Shown here: positions 5,261-5,452 of the stretch, piece by piece
Layout: each line of letters starts with the position of its first letter
Position numbering within the stretch: position 1 is the stretch's first letter
Source: Chloroflexota bacterium
GTDB taxonomy: Bacteria; Chloroflexota; UBA6077
Direction of reading: 5' to 3'
Assembly (NCBI GenBank): GCA_023380955.1
Contig: JAMCTB010000207.1
Coordinates: 1-5,452 of the forward strand
Length of the DNA stretch: 5,452 nucleotides
Notes under the pieces: generated by a model
Told to the model about the DNA's origin: nothing
Seen by the model: the letters and a program-made list of their open reading frames with translations, nothing else
Databases searched by the model: none
Made by a program: the position numbers and the translations under genes

Positions 5261-5452
5261 ATGCGACATCTGGTTGTCCCTCTGGCATCCCTGAGCCTGG
5301 CGCTGACCCTCGCCACTGTCGGGTGCTCTCAGGCTGCTCCGGCCGCGCCGGCACCCGCAAAAGCCACGGCCGCGCCGGCTCAACCCGCCGCCACTTCCGC
5401 ACCGGCAGCGACTTCCGCCCGGGCCGCCACCTCCGGCCCCGCTCAATCCGCG
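5261..5452 (+). CDS. Lipoprotein with Ala/Pro/Thr/Ser-rich linker, N-terminal part (runs off right edge)
   Basis: The first 64 codons are present, without a stop, to the last base of the window. Residues 1-21 (MRHLVVPLASLSLALTLATVG) minus the final cysteine form a short lipoprotein signal peptide. C22 in ATVGC is the probable lipidated residue; Thr at -3 is less usual than Leu, so the lipobox is slightly atypical. Residues 23-64 are a low-complexity linker made almost only of Ala, Pro, Thr, Ser and Gln (SQAAPAAPAPAKATAAPAQ and onward) that would hold a domain away from the membrane. In Chloroflexota and other bacteria this layout is common for solute-binding proteins of ABC or TRAP importers, but the functional domain lies outside the window, so the substrate and even the binding-protein role are inference. 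The strong AAGGAG and the divergent position suggest it begins its own transcript. Confidence 0.78.
   Translation, partial: MRHLVVPLASLSLALTLATVGCSQAAPAAPAPAKATAAPAQPAATSAPAATSARAATSGPAQSA

Noticed and set aside
5192..5446. Reverse open frame of 84 codons over the lipoprotein start
   Set aside because: Gly/Arg/Cys-rich antisense of the Ala/Pro linker; the forward frame has a signal peptide, a cysteine and a strong AAGGAG.

Overview
The window is about 5.45 kb of mostly GC-rich bacterial DNA. It holds five complete protein genes and two partial genes cut by the edges. I see no rRNA, tRNA, CRISPR array, transposase or phage gene. GTG and TTG starts, high GC, a CoxI/XdhC-type accessory protein, a molybdate/tungstate-type ATPase and a lipoprotein with a long Ala/Pro/Thr/Ser linker after its cysteine together suggest an uncultured Chloroflexota-like (Dehalococcoidia or Anaerolineae-like) genome. 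That assignment is an inference from protein style, not a proven placement.

Layout, left to right. Forward genes: the 3' part of a short XdhC/CoxI-domain protein (to 272); a 79-bp gap with an imperfect hairpin; an MFS transporter (352-1608) overlapping by 8 bp a secreted zinc N-acetylmuramoyl-L-alanine amidase (1601-2479); a 235-bp spacer filled largely by a palindromic repeat element; and an ABC ATPase with a C-terminal TOBE/Mop-like domain (2715-3788). A 75-bp convergent spacer then carries two arrays of 8-bp tandem repeats. On the reverse strand, a metallo-beta-lactamase-fold protein (5092-4355) is followed 11 bp later by a GNAT acetyltransferase (4343-3864), probably as a two-gene operon. 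After a 168-bp divergent spacer, a forward lipoprotein gene begins at 5261 and runs off the right edge.

How the genes may relate. XdhC/CoxI proteins help load molybdenum cofactor into hydroxylases, and TOBE-bearing ATPases of this type power molybdate or tungstate uptake, so a loose molybdenum/tungsten theme is possible. The MFS carrier and amidase are translationally coupled, which hints at a shared envelope or muropeptide role, but neither substrate can be read from sequence. The MBL gene is clearly lower in GC than its neighbours (about 45% by hand count over 4501-4740) and may have been acquired horizontally.

I do not see a clearly new multi-gene system. The most unusual items are non-coding: the 8-bp tandem array that supplies the acetyltransferase stop codon and places TAG in all six frames, and the paired GC-rich palindromes with an inserted perfect 12-bp hairpin upstream of the ABC ATPase.
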